Below, piece after piece: positions 1 to 6,218 of a stretch of 6,305 nucleotides of DNA. The DNA is from Candidatus Rokuibacteriota bacterium (GTDB taxonomy: Bacteria; Methylomirabilota; Methylomirabilia; Rokubacteriales; CSP1-6): the NCBI GenBank assembly GCA_016201645.1, contig JACQCL010000061.1, positions 1 through 6,305 of the forward strand, written 5' to 3'. The position numbers and the translations under genes are program-made. The notes under the pieces are model-generated. The model was not told the DNA's origin. It saw only the letters and a list, made by a program, of their open reading frames with translations, and did not search any database. Numbering within the stretch: position 1 is the stretch's first letter; the number at the start of each line of letters is the position of its first letter.

Positions 1-311
1 CATGGACGGCGCGGCAGCCTGGATACTTGGGATCTCGCGCTGAATGGCCCACGCATCGTCCTCGGTGATGGTGAGCTGGGTCCCCTGGCCGAGCCGAACC
101 CCGCCGGATGTGATCGCGCCCGAGAGGACGATGATGAGGTTCGAGCCGAGGCTCTGGATCTGTTCGGCCACCCGCGCCTGGGCTCCAGCCCCCACCGCCA
201 CCATGGTGATCACGGCCCCGACGCCGATGATGATCCCCAGCATCGTGAGCGCGCTCCGGAGGGCGTTGACCCGGAGCGCGGCCAACGCGATGCGCGCGCT
301 GGCCAGGACGT

Positions 312-315
<4 letters not shown>
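1..315 (-). CDS. MacB-type ABC transporter permease, N-terminal part (runs off the window)
   Basis: The first 105 codons of an inner-membrane permease are present; the reading frame is still open at position 1. It begins MNVLASARIA, then has one hydrophobic helix (about residues 25-45, LGIIIGVGAVITMVAVGAGA) followed by the start of a periplasmic domain containing SLGSNLIIV, a stretch typical of MacB/FtsX-type permeases. In this family four transmembrane helices and a large periplasmic domain couple ATP hydrolysis to work on a periplasmic substrate, a mechanotransmission type of pump. The start is chosen at 315 because its ATG overlaps the stop of the ATPase gene (ATGA) and GGAGG-type sequence lies just upstream. 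Overlap with the ATPase and closeness to adaptor and TolC genes imply a MacA-MacB-TolC-like efflux complex. The C-terminal helices lie outside the window, so the permease subclass stays open. Confidence 0.9.
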
Positions 316-1058
<743 letters not shown>

Positions 1059-1059
1059 C

Positions 1060-2439
1060 TCAGAACCGGATCCGTGGAGCCCCGCCCCCGGCCGGCTGAG
1101 AGGCGGGGCGCTCGGTGGCCCCGACGATGACCTCCTGCCCTTCCGCCAGTGCGGCGTCGAGGATCTCCGTGAACGACCCGTCGCTGATCCCGAGCTGAAC
1201 TGAGAGCGGCTTGGGTTTGCCATCGGGTCCCAGGATCCAGACCCGCCCCTGAAGGCCGCCGCGCGGGCTGGCCGGCTGCCCCCCTCCGCCGCGGGGGGCC
1301 CCGTCAGGCTCCACCCCTTGAGGGCGGAAGCGCAGGGCGGCGTTGGGAACCTTGAGGACCGAGGGCTTCTGGTCCACGACAATCCTCACATTGGCGGTCA
1401 TGCCCGGCAAGAGCTTCAGCTCCTTGTTCTGAGCGGACACCACGACGTCGTAGGTCACCACGTTCTGGACCACCTGGGGCGCCTTCCGGATCTGGACCAC
1501 TTCCCCCGAAAAGGTCCGCCCCGGGAACGAGTCCACGGTGAAGGTCGCGGGCTGACCCAGCCCGATCCGGCCGACGTCAGCCTCGTCCACATTCGTGTCC
1601 ACCTGCATCTGGGTCAAGTCCTGGGCGATCGTAAACAGGGTCGGAGCCTGAAGGCTGGCCGCCACGGTCTGCCCCACGTCCACGTTCCGCGACACGACGA
1701 CACCGTCAACAGGCGCCCGGATGTACGTATGGTCCAGGTCCACCTGGGCCTGGTCGAGCGCGGCCTTCTTCAGTCTGACTTGAGCCTGCGCGGCCTTGAG
1801 CTGGGCTTCCGCCACCTTCAGCTGGGCCTCCGCGGAGCGGATCTGCGAGGCCAGCGCCTGCTCCTGGTGCCGCGCCGACTCGAGCTGCGCCGCCGCGGAA
1901 TCGCGGGTGGCCTGTGAGGTGTCCATGTCGCTCTGGGCGATGAGCTCCTTCTTCAAGAGTTCCGACTTGCGATCGAAGTCGCGCTTGGCATCGAGGAGGG
2001 CGACCTGGGCCTTCGCCGTCTGGGCCTGGGCGCTGGCCAACGCGGCGCGGGCATTCTCGACATCGGCCCGCGCCCGCTCGACGTTGGCGGTCTGGTTCAG
2101 CACGGCGGCCTGGGCGTTCTCCAGGTCCGCCTTCGCCTGGTTGACCTTCGCTTCGAAGCTGTCGGGGTCGATGCGGGCGATGAGCTGGCCCTTCTTGACC
2201 TGCGAGTTAAAATCGGCGAGGAGCTGGTTGATCTGCCCGGAGACCTGAGAGCCCACCTGGACCGTGATCACCGCGTTGAGGTTTCCCGTCGCTGAGACCG
2301 TGGCCGTCAGCGGACCTTTCTCCACCTTGGCGAACCGGTACCTCGGGATGGCGCCCCGCCCCTGGGCATAGAACCAGGCTGCCGTGACCCCGACGGCGAG
2401 AACCACGATGACGAAGAGCGTGAGGAGCCGACGCCTCAT
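1060..2439 (-). CDS. macA: MacA/HlyD-family periplasmic adaptor (membrane fusion protein)
   Basis: This 459-residue protein would bridge the inner-membrane ABC pump and the TolC-type channel. An N-terminal membrane anchor (about residues 5-25, with RRR in front) is followed by a beta-barrel/lipoyl entry (about 40-94), a long alpha-helical coiled-coil hairpin rich in Ala and Gln (about 95-232, with a short near-repeat AEAQLK at 203-215), the second lipoyl half with the classic YIRAPVDGVVVSRNVDVGQ (239-257), a beta-barrel (about 275-355, ending LLPGMTANVRI) and a membrane-proximal domain. A Gly/Pro-rich loop sits at about 376-398. It is longer than E. coli MacA (371 aa), largely through the hairpin and the C-terminal loop. 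At the hairpin tip the RLS-type docking motif has Arg157 and Leu161, but the expected Ser position (168) is Ala, with Ser at 170. The gene lies 61 bases after the TolC gene and 1 base before the ATPase gene. No strong ribosome binding site is seen close to the start. Confidence 0.92.
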   Translation of the reverse strand: MRRRLLTLFVIVVLAVGVTAAWFYAQGRGAIPRYRFAKVEKGPLTATVSATGNLNAVITVQVGSQVSGQINQLLADFNSQVKKGQLIARIDPDSFEAKVNQAKADLENAQAAVLNQTANVERARADVENARAALASAQAQTAKAQVALLDAKRDFDRKSELLKKELIAQSDMDTSQATRDSAAAQLESARHQEQALASQIRSAEAQLKVAEAQLKAAQAQVRLKKAALDQAQVDLDHTYIRAPVDGVVVSRNVDVGQTVAASLQAPTLFTIAQDLTQMQVDTNVDEADVGRIGLGQPATFTVDSFPGRTFSGEVVQIRKAPQVVQNVVTYDVVVSAQNKELKLLPGMTANVRIVVDQKPSVLKVPNAALRFRPQGVEPDGAPRGGGGQPASPRGGLQGRVWILGPDGKPKPLSVQLGISDGSFTEILDAALAEGQEVIVGATERPASQPAGGGAPRIRF

Positions 2440-2500
2440 GATGACTGGAGAGTCTCCCCGACCGGACTATTTACAATTGTATCCGCGCCAGCGGACAGCG

Positions 2501-3895
2501 CTAGCGGCGACCCAGGGCGCGCTCGAGCTGGGCGATGTCAATCCGGTAGCTGGCCAGCGCCTGCGCGTACGTAGCCTCGGCCTGCGTGAGGGCCAGCTGG
2601 GCGTCCGTCAGCTCAATGATCGTGCCGACGCCTGCATCGAAGCGACCCCGAGCCAGGCGGAAGTTTTCCTGAGCCGACTCGACCGCCTTTTTCGCCGCCT
2701 CGATCTGCTCCCTGGCGGCATTGAGGTTGAGCGCGGTCTGGACGACCTCCTGGCTGATGGAGAGCTCGAGGGATTTGACCTGGGACCGCCCGGATTCCAG
2801 GGTCTTCTGGACCTCCTGGTAGCGCGCAACCTTATTGCCGCCGTCGAAGATGGTCCACGTGAGCGTGACGCCGAGCAACCAGGTTTCGGCGAGGTCATCC
2901 ACGGGCCTTCTGGGACTCCGGAAAGTTCCGCCGTACTGGCCTTGGCCGGAGATATCGGGAAAGAAGTTCCGGAACGCCTGTCGGACTGACGCCTCGGCCG
3001 ACGTCACCAGCGCATTCACGCGACGGTAATCGGGCCGCTGCCGGAGGGCCTCGCCAATCAGCTCGTCCTCGTCCACGGGGTAGGGCTCGTAGGCGAGGAT
3101 ATCCTCCACCTCTGTCGGCGTGTTCACCCGGATCCCCATGGCCGTGTTCAGGGCAACCCGCGCCAGGCTGACCGCGTTCCGCGCCTGGATCAGCGTCACC
3201 TGAGAATTGGCCCTGTCCACCTCGGCGCGGACAACGTCAATCTTGGGCCGGGTCCCAACCTCGAAAAACCCCTTGGCGCTCCGGAGGTTCAACTCCGCAC
3301 GCGCCACCGCCTCCTCGTTGACGGAGACGAGCCGCTTGGCCAAGAGTAGGTTGAAGTACCCCTGCTTGACATTGAGGATCACCTGATCCTTCTGGACCTC
3401 CGCATCGAACCGCGAGACTTCAGCCTGGGCTTTGGCCACATCGGTCGCGGCGAAGGTCTTCCCGAAGTCGAAGAGGATCTGAGAGAGGGTCACCTGGGCT
3501 GTCTGGTTGGTACTAAAGAGCGGGGAGGGTTTGGCGACGCCCCCCCCGATGGCGCCCGAGAAAAACTCGCTCTTCTGCCTATTGGCCGTCCAGCTGCCGC
3601 CCAATTGCGGGAAGATGTTGGAGAGGGCCTCCTTCACCCGGTGCTGGGCCGCAGCGTAATCGGCGAGCCGGGCCTGGATGTCGGGTTGCGTCTCAAGCCC
3701 GATCCTGATGGCTTCCTTCAACGTCAGCACGCGCCCGGCAACCGGTGACGTGGCGGGGGAGGGAGCCGAAGCGGAGACAGGCGGTGAGGAAGGCCCGGGA
3801 GGGGGCTGGGCTGCCGCCAACAGAGGAATCGCCCAAATGCCGACAGCCAGCGCCAGACCGAGCGCTGGCGGCCCGACCACCGAACCCCGTTTCAT
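2501..3895 (-). CDS. TolC-family outer-membrane efflux channel
   Basis: This 464-residue protein is the likely outer-membrane exit duct of the tripartite pump. A signal peptide (about 1-29, ending LLAAAQ) is followed by a Pro/Ser-rich linker (about 31-53) and two outer-membrane efflux protein repeats. Repeat 1 begins LTLKEAIRIGLETQPDI (57-73) and contains ILFDFGKT (140-147); repeat 2 begins near DELIGEALRQRPDY (277-290) and contains TIFDGGN (348-354). The closing helix carries GVGTIIELTDAQLALTQAE (422-440), a hallmark of the family. No lipobox Cys is present, so it is probably not lipidated, unlike NodT/OprM types. The start at 3895 is backed by a strong ribosome binding site (GGGAGGAG, about 8 bases upstream). 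Codons 117-119 contain a run of eight G. A promoter of its own is likely in the gap upstream. The nearest alternative is a heavy-metal-efflux CzcC/CnrC-like channel, which belongs to the same superfamily. Confidence 0.93.
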   Translation of the reverse strand: MKRGSVVGPPALGLALAVGIWAIPLLAAAQPPPGPSSPPVSASAPSPATSPVAGRVLTLKEAIRIGLETQPDIQARLADYAAAQHRVKEALSNIFPQLGGSWTANRQKSEFFSGAIGGGVAKPSPLFSTNQTAQVTLSQILFDFGKTFAATDVAKAQAEVSRFDAEVQKDQVILNVKQGYFNLLLAKRLVSVNEEAVARAELNLRSAKGFFEVGTRPKIDVVRAEVDRANSQVTLIQARNAVSLARVALNTAMGIRVNTPTEVEDILAYEPYPVDEDELIGEALRQRPDYRRVNALVTSAEASVRQAFRNFFPDISGQGQYGGTFRSPRRPVDDLAETWLLGVTLTWTIFDGGNKVARYQEVQKTLESGRSQVKSLELSISQEVVQTALNLNAAREQIEAAKKAVESAQENFRLARGRFDAGVGTIIELTDAQLALTQAEATYAQALASYRIDIAQLERALGRR

Positions 3896-4047
3896 ACGGA
3901 CTCTCCTCCCACCAGGGAAAGCGCCTCAGGACTTGGCGAGGCAGAGAAAAGCGCCGGCAACCACGGCAAATATTGTACCGGCGCCTGCGCCAGAGACGAA
4001 CGGAAATTATATCAATTGTGCCACGCCGCGGCCGGACCCCTGAGAGG
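3896..4047. other. Intergenic gap between Spy-like and TolC genes
   Basis: The gap is 152 bases. Besides the extended -10 promoter it holds an inverted repeat GGCGC-CT-GCGCC at 3980-3991 inside the predicted leader, a second weak -10-like TACAAT on the minus strand near 3978-3973, and the TolC ribosome binding site at 3901-3910. A GCCGCGGC palindrome at 4025-4032 has no T-tract after it, so no intrinsic terminator can be called behind the Spy-like gene. Read-through from the sigma operon is therefore possible. Confidence 0.5.
4006..4020 (-). promoter_or_regulatory. Extended -10 promoter for the tolC-macA-macB genes
   Basis: On the minus strand the sequence reads CAATTGATATAAT: a perfect TATAAT (4011-4006) preceded directly by TGA, which makes an extended -10 element (TGnTATAAT). 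No good -35 hexamer lies 16-18 bases further up, as expected for extended -10 promoters. Transcription would start near 3999 and leave a leader of about 100 bases before the TolC start. This AT-rich island stands out in otherwise GC-rich DNA. It implies that the pump genes can be transcribed independently of the sigma/anti-sigma/Spy genes. The claim rests on sequence only. Confidence 0.55.
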
Positions 4048-4536
4048 TTACTGACCCGCCCCGAGGAGCCCCCTCATTTCGGCTCGCAGCTCGTTGAACC
4101 GCTTCCGAGTCTGCCCGGCCTTGGCAAGCTGCTCGGGGGCGAGCACGCCGCGGACCTCCAGGGCAACCTGAAGCCCCTCCTGGGCAAGCTGTCCCCGTAG
4201 CTGAGTGATCTGTTGCGTCAAGGGAGCAAGGTCTTCGGCCTTCACCGGACCGGGCGCGTAGAGCTTGTCGGCCAACTGCGTGTGCGCGGCCCGCAGCTGG
4301 CTCACGAGCCCCTGAAACTGAGGGCGATGGTTCGCCACAATCTGTTTGACCTGAGCCTGCTGGGCCTCCGTGAGGCCAGCCCCTTTGACGAACAGGGGCA
4401 ACATCATGCCGAACCCCCCGTGCCCCGAGTCCATTCCGTATCCGCCCATGCCTGCCGGCTCCACTCCAGACGCCGCTGCCGTCCAGAGACCCACGGCAAG
4501 CACCCCCACCAGGACTACGCCCCATCGCGATTTCAT
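4048..4536 (-). CDS. Spy/CpxP-like periplasmic protein
   Basis: This 162-residue exported protein has a signal peptide (about 1-23: a hydrophobic stretch from VVLVGVLAVG to about AAASG) and a helical body with the two LTxxQ-type motifs of the family: LTEAQ (55-59) and LAPEQ (132-136, Ala instead of Thr). Family members are periplasmic chaperones (Spy), stress modulators (CpxP), or metal sensors of sigma/anti-sigma systems (CnrX). Between the signal peptide and the helices lies a Gly/Met/His-rich stretch (residues 29-45, with Met30, Met35, His39, Met44, Met45) that could bind metal; this is inference. The HxxxH of CnrX is not seen. The ribosome binding site region (AGGAGGGAG) is well placed upstream of the ATG. 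It follows the anti-sigma gene by 27 bases, so it is probably in the sigma operon. Confidence 0.85.
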   Translation of the reverse strand: MKSRWGVVLVGVLAVGLWTAAASGVEPAGMGGYGMDSGHGGFGMMLPLFVKGAGLTEAQQAQVKQIVANHRPQFQGLVSQLRAAHTQLADKLYAPGPVKAEDLAPLTQQITQLRGQLAQEGLQVALEVRGVLAPEQLAKAGQTRKRFNELRAEMRGLLGAGQ

Positions 4537-4563
4537 CGACGCTCCCTCCTCATCTGCTGTTTT

Positions 4564-5055
4564 TCATCGCAGCCCGGGCAGCGCGCCTTCGTCCCCCTCG
4601 CCTGACCAGTCCGCCTCCGGCGCCGCCGTCGCATCGGTAAGGTCCGGGGCAGGGGAGAGCATGACGGTCGCCACGCCGCTGGCATCTCCCGCGGAGGACA
4701 GCGTTCTGGACACCTCCTCGAGGAAGGCCAAGGTCTCCGTGTCGTCGCCGCTCGGCTTCGGACTGACCCACAACACGGACTCGCGCCACATCCACGCCTC
4801 GACTCCCACGAACAGGGCGAGGGCAGCCAGCGCGGCGGCGGCGGCGAAGCTGCGCCACGCGAGCGTGGGGGGACGCGACAGAGCCGCGGCCGGCGGCGCC
4901 CCCCGGAGCGCGCCAGCGATCACCTGGAGATCCCGGACCAGCCGCTGATAGCGTGCCGCGCAACCAAGGCAGCTCCCAAGGTGCGTCCGCTCTGGCGCAC
5001 TGCCCTCCTCATAATGGATCAGCAACAGGGTTCGGTCTTCGAGGCACCGGTTCAT
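4564..5055 (-). CDS. Zinc-finger (zf-HC2) anti-sigma factor, single membrane span
   Basis: This protein of 163 residues is predicted to hold the neighbouring ECF sigma factor inactive at the membrane. The N-terminal domain carries the anti-sigma zinc-binding pattern HxxxCxxC (His25, Cys29, Cys32; THLGSCLGC), with Cys4 as a possible fourth ligand. One transmembrane helix follows (about 68-88, rich in Ala and Leu), then a periplasmic tail of about 75 residues that is acidic near its end. A start at 5100 is possible in frame, but it would sit deep in the sigma gene. The ATG at 5055 is preferred because AGGAGGG lies 5 bases upstream and it leaves only 2 bases after the sigma stop, the usual coupled arrangement. 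The periplasmic tail resembles nothing I can name. Regulated proteolysis or thiol/zinc release are both possible ways of control. Confidence 0.88.
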   Translation of the reverse strand: MNRCLEDRTLLLIHYEEGSAPERTHLGSCLGCAARYQRLVRDLQVIAGALRGAPPAAALSRPPTLAWRSFAAAAALAALALFVGVEAWMWRESVLWVSPKPSGDDTETLAFLEEVSRTLSSAGDASGVATVMLSPAPDLTDATAAPEADWSGEGDEGALPGLR

Positions 5056-5057
5056 CA

Positions 5058-5585
5058 CTACCCTCCTAGGACCTTGCGTAAGCGTTCCACCGCTCTCCAC
5101 AAATGACGCTTCACGCTGCCGGTGGTCAGGCCCAACGCGTCAGCAACGTCCTGGGTCGACCACTCCTCGAGATGTCGCAGCACGAAGACCTCCCGCTGGC
5201 GCCGGGGAAGCTCTCGAAAGGCCCCCCAGATCCGCTCGCGGCCTTCCCTGCCGATCGCCGCCCGCTCCGGGGTCGGCTCGCTCGCCACAAGCTCCATATC
5301 CTCGATGACCTGGTGCCGCCGGCGCCACCGTTGCCACCAGCCTGAACGCTGCCGGTCGCGACAGGCGTTCACCGCAACGCGGGTGAGCCACGCCCCCCAT
5401 CGAGTGCTCCGGTCCGGTTCTTGATACTGTCGGAGCAGCTTGACAAAGACCTCCTGCGCCACTTCCCGCGCCTCCTGGGGATCGTCCAGAAGAAGCTGGC
5501 ACAGTCGCACCACGCGCGCCGAGTGCTCACGGTAGAGCGCCTCATACTGCGCATGCCAGGGCGGGACGGCCGTCAAGGTCCTCAT
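5058..5585 (-). CDS. ECF (extracytoplasmic function) RNA polymerase sigma factor
   Basis: This 175-residue sigma-70-family factor has only regions 2 and 4, as usual for ECF factors. Region 2 (about 14-80) shows YREHSARVVRL, the core-binding EVAQEVFVKLL (41-51) and the -10-recognition helix WLTRVAVNACRDRQR (66-80). A basic linker (WWQRWRRRHQ) follows. Region 4 (about 118-172) has ELPRRQREVFVLRHLEEW and the helix-turn-helix STQDVADALGLTTGSVKRHL, which reads -35 elements. The gene is followed after 2 bases by a zinc-finger anti-sigma gene, the classic pairing. It would direct RNA polymerase to envelope-stress promoters, probably including its own. The first ATG in the frame is used; its ribosome binding site is weak (GAGCGG). 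The exact ECF subgroup cannot be fixed by eye, but linkage to a zf-HC2 anti-sigma suggests the RpoE/SigW-like broad class. Confidence 0.93.
   Translation of the reverse strand: MRTLTAVPPWHAQYEALYREHSARVVRLCQLLLDDPQEAREVAQEVFVKLLRQYQEPDRSTRWGAWLTRVAVNACRDRQRSGWWQRWRRRHQVIEDMELVASEPTPERAAIGREGRERIWGAFRELPRRQREVFVLRHLEEWSTQDVADALGLTTGSVKRHLWRAVERLRKVLGG
5061..5067 (-). promoter_or_regulatory. Ribosome binding site that fixes the anti-sigma start
   Basis: AGGAGGG on the minus strand lies 5 bases before the ATG at 5055 and inside the last codons of the sigma gene. It supports the shorter 163-residue anti-sigma protein and translational coupling of the pair. Confidence 0.7.
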
Positions 5586-5605
5586 CCGCTCGTCGATCTC
5601 ACTAA

Positions 5606-5637
5606 GTTTAACGAATCCGCCCCCCTATTGGTTGACA
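5606..5637 (-). promoter_or_regulatory. Possible ECF-type autoregulatory promoter of the sigma gene
   Basis: On the minus strand TGTCAACC (5637-5630) is separated by 16 bases from CGTTAAAC (5613-5606). An AAC-containing -35 and a CGTT -10 with a 16-base spacer match the general pattern of ECF-dependent promoters such as those of RpoE-type factors. Transcription would start about 13 bases before the ATG at 5585, giving a very short leader. The spacer holds a run of six G (5625-5620). Confidence 0.45.
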
Positions 5638-5661
5638 GGGCAGGGGAAATCCCTTGGAAGG

Positions 5662-5679
5662 TTAGGCGTTTATGCCTAA
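5662..5679. repeat. Inverted repeat TTAGGC-N6-GCCTAA
   Basis: Perfect 6-base arms flank a 6-base AT-rich centre (GTTTAT), between the sigma promoter and the nrdJ promoter. The dyad symmetry and position make it a possible operator for a dimeric regulator of either gene. No known consensus is recognised with confidence. Confidence 0.4.
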
Positions 5680-5726
5680 GCTTGTGATTGTGTTCACCCG
5701 AACGAGCCGCCTGAAAACTTTTTTCC

Positions 5727-5757
5727 TTGACCGACGCCAAATCTAGTGTGGTAGGCT
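5727..5757 (+). promoter_or_regulatory. nrdJ: Candidate sigma-70-type promoter of nrdJ
   Basis: TTGACC (5727-5732) and TAGGCT (5752-5757) form a -35/-10 pair with a 19-base spacer, a little long. A second -10-like TATAGT lies at 5774-5779 without a good -35. Both candidates overlap the NrdR-like boxes, so occupation of the boxes would block transcription. Confidence 0.4.
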
Positions 5758-5781
5758 CTGGCTCACCACACAATATAGTGG
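5734..5781 (+). promoter_or_regulatory. Tandem NrdR-box operator upstream of nrdJ
   Basis: Two 16-mers resemble the NrdR box (ACACWATATATWGTGT): ACGCCAAATCTAGTGT at 5734-5749 and CCACACAATATAGTGG at 5766-5781, each matching about 12 of 16 positions. They are 32 bases apart start to start, about three helical turns, which is the known spacing of paired NrdR boxes. NrdR is the ATP/dATP-sensing zinc-ribbon/ATP-cone repressor of ribonucleotide reductase genes. Their place over the promoter of a ribonucleotide reductase gene is independent support. Confidence 0.75.
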
Positions 5782-5949
5782 GCCGAGTGCAATGGCTCCA
5801 GTTCAGCAAATGACCGTTTCCTGGCAGTTCGGTTTGGCGCTCAGCGTGCTGGGCCGTCACCCCCGTTGGCGCGCCGCCAAGAGCCGGCCTCAGGCCAGTC
5901 CAGCTCGCGGACCCATCGTCCCGGTTCACCGCTAATCGGAGGTACGCCC

Positions 5950-5957
5950 AAAGGAGG
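5950..5957 (+). promoter_or_regulatory. Ribosome binding site of nrdJ
   Basis: AAAGGAGG lies 6 bases before the ATG at 5964. It is the strongest Shine-Dalgarno match in the window and fixes the nrdJ start. Confidence 0.8.
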
Positions 5958-5963
5958 CGTCGT

Positions 5964-6218
5964 ATGCTGTCTCAGACGCGGCCGCCAAAAGTCGGAAAGT
6001 GGACCGAACCCGCCCTCCGCGTCCTCCGGGAGCGCTATCTGACCCGCAAGGGCGACGAAGTGCTGGAGACCCCCGAGGAGATGTGCTGGCGGGTGGCCCA
6101 GTGCCTGGCGCGGGCCGAGGAGCGGTGGGGAAAGAGCCTGGGGGCCGTCCAGGAGGTCGCCGCGGCCTTCACGGCGTCGAAAATCTCCTCCATCGAGTCA
6201 CCGACCGGGAGCACGTAG
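5964..6218 (+). pseudogene. nrdJ: Adenosylcobalamin-dependent (class II) ribonucleotide reductase, N-terminus; reading broken after residue 69
   Basis: Residues 1-69 match the N-terminal region of class II ribonucleotide reductases, the B12-dependent enzymes that make deoxyribonucleotides: LRERYLTRKGDEVLETPEEM (21-40), then WRVAQCLARAEERWG (42-56) and VQEVAAAF (62-69). From residue 70 the frame (TASKISSIESPTGST, stop at 6216-6218) is merely the antisense of the family's conserved VLPVGDSMEEIFDAV segment. The true continuation is found on the minus strand. The complete enzyme is usually over 600 residues, so this frame gives only a useless 84-residue stub. The strong ribosome binding site and NrdR-like operator upstream suggest the gene itself is functional and the break is local or artefactual. 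It is called a pseudogene only because the sequence as given cannot encode the enzyme. Confidence 0.8.

Larger units (their letters stand above)
5586..5963. other. Divergent regulatory region between the sigma gene and nrdJ
   Basis: These 378 bases separate two divergent genes. From left to right they hold the ECF-like promoter (minus), an inverted repeat at 5662-5679, a T-rich stretch (5719-5724), the nrdJ promoter with two NrdR-like boxes (5727-5781), a leader of about 180 bases with two perfect short inverted repeats (TTGGCG-CGC-CGCCAA at 5866-5880 and GGCCT-C-AGGCC at 5886-5896) and the nrdJ ribosome binding site. Neither leader hairpin is followed by a T-tract, so they are not called terminators. 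A 47-codon frame at 5792-5935 has no convincing ribosome binding site and is not called a gene. Confidence 0.6.

Noticed and set aside
1059..1382. Upstream in-frame extension of the ATPase gene to give a 356-residue protein
   Set aside because: The extra 108 residues overlap macA in another frame, lack any domain likeness and are low-complexity; the ATG at 1058 gives the normal ABC ATPase length.
2447..2457. Short palindrome GGAGA-G-TCTCC upstream of macA
   Set aside because: Too short and too close to ribosome-binding-type sequence to distinguish from chance.
4007..4023. Sigma-54 promoter (TGGCAC on the minus strand)
   Set aside because: The -24-like TGGCAC is not followed at the right distance by TTGC; an extended -10 explains the site better.
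4025..4047. Terminator behind the Spy-like gene
   Set aside because: A GC palindrome is present but no T-tract follows on the minus strand.
5056..5100. Earlier anti-sigma start giving 178 residues
   Set aside because: It would overlap the end of the sigma gene by over 40 bases, while the ATG at 5055 has a strong ribosome binding site and lies 2 bases after the sigma stop.
5792..5935. 47-codon plus-strand frame in the nrdJ leader (MAPVQQMTVS...)
   Set aside because: No convincing ribosome binding site, no recognisable domain, Arg/Pro-rich composition typical of chance frames in GC-rich DNA.
5780..5960. Cobalamin riboswitch ahead of the B12-dependent reductase
   Set aside because: The GAGCCGGCCT stretch is faintly B12-box-like, but the full conserved box and surrounding architecture are not seen, and such switches normally control B12-independent isoenzymes or B12 uptake.
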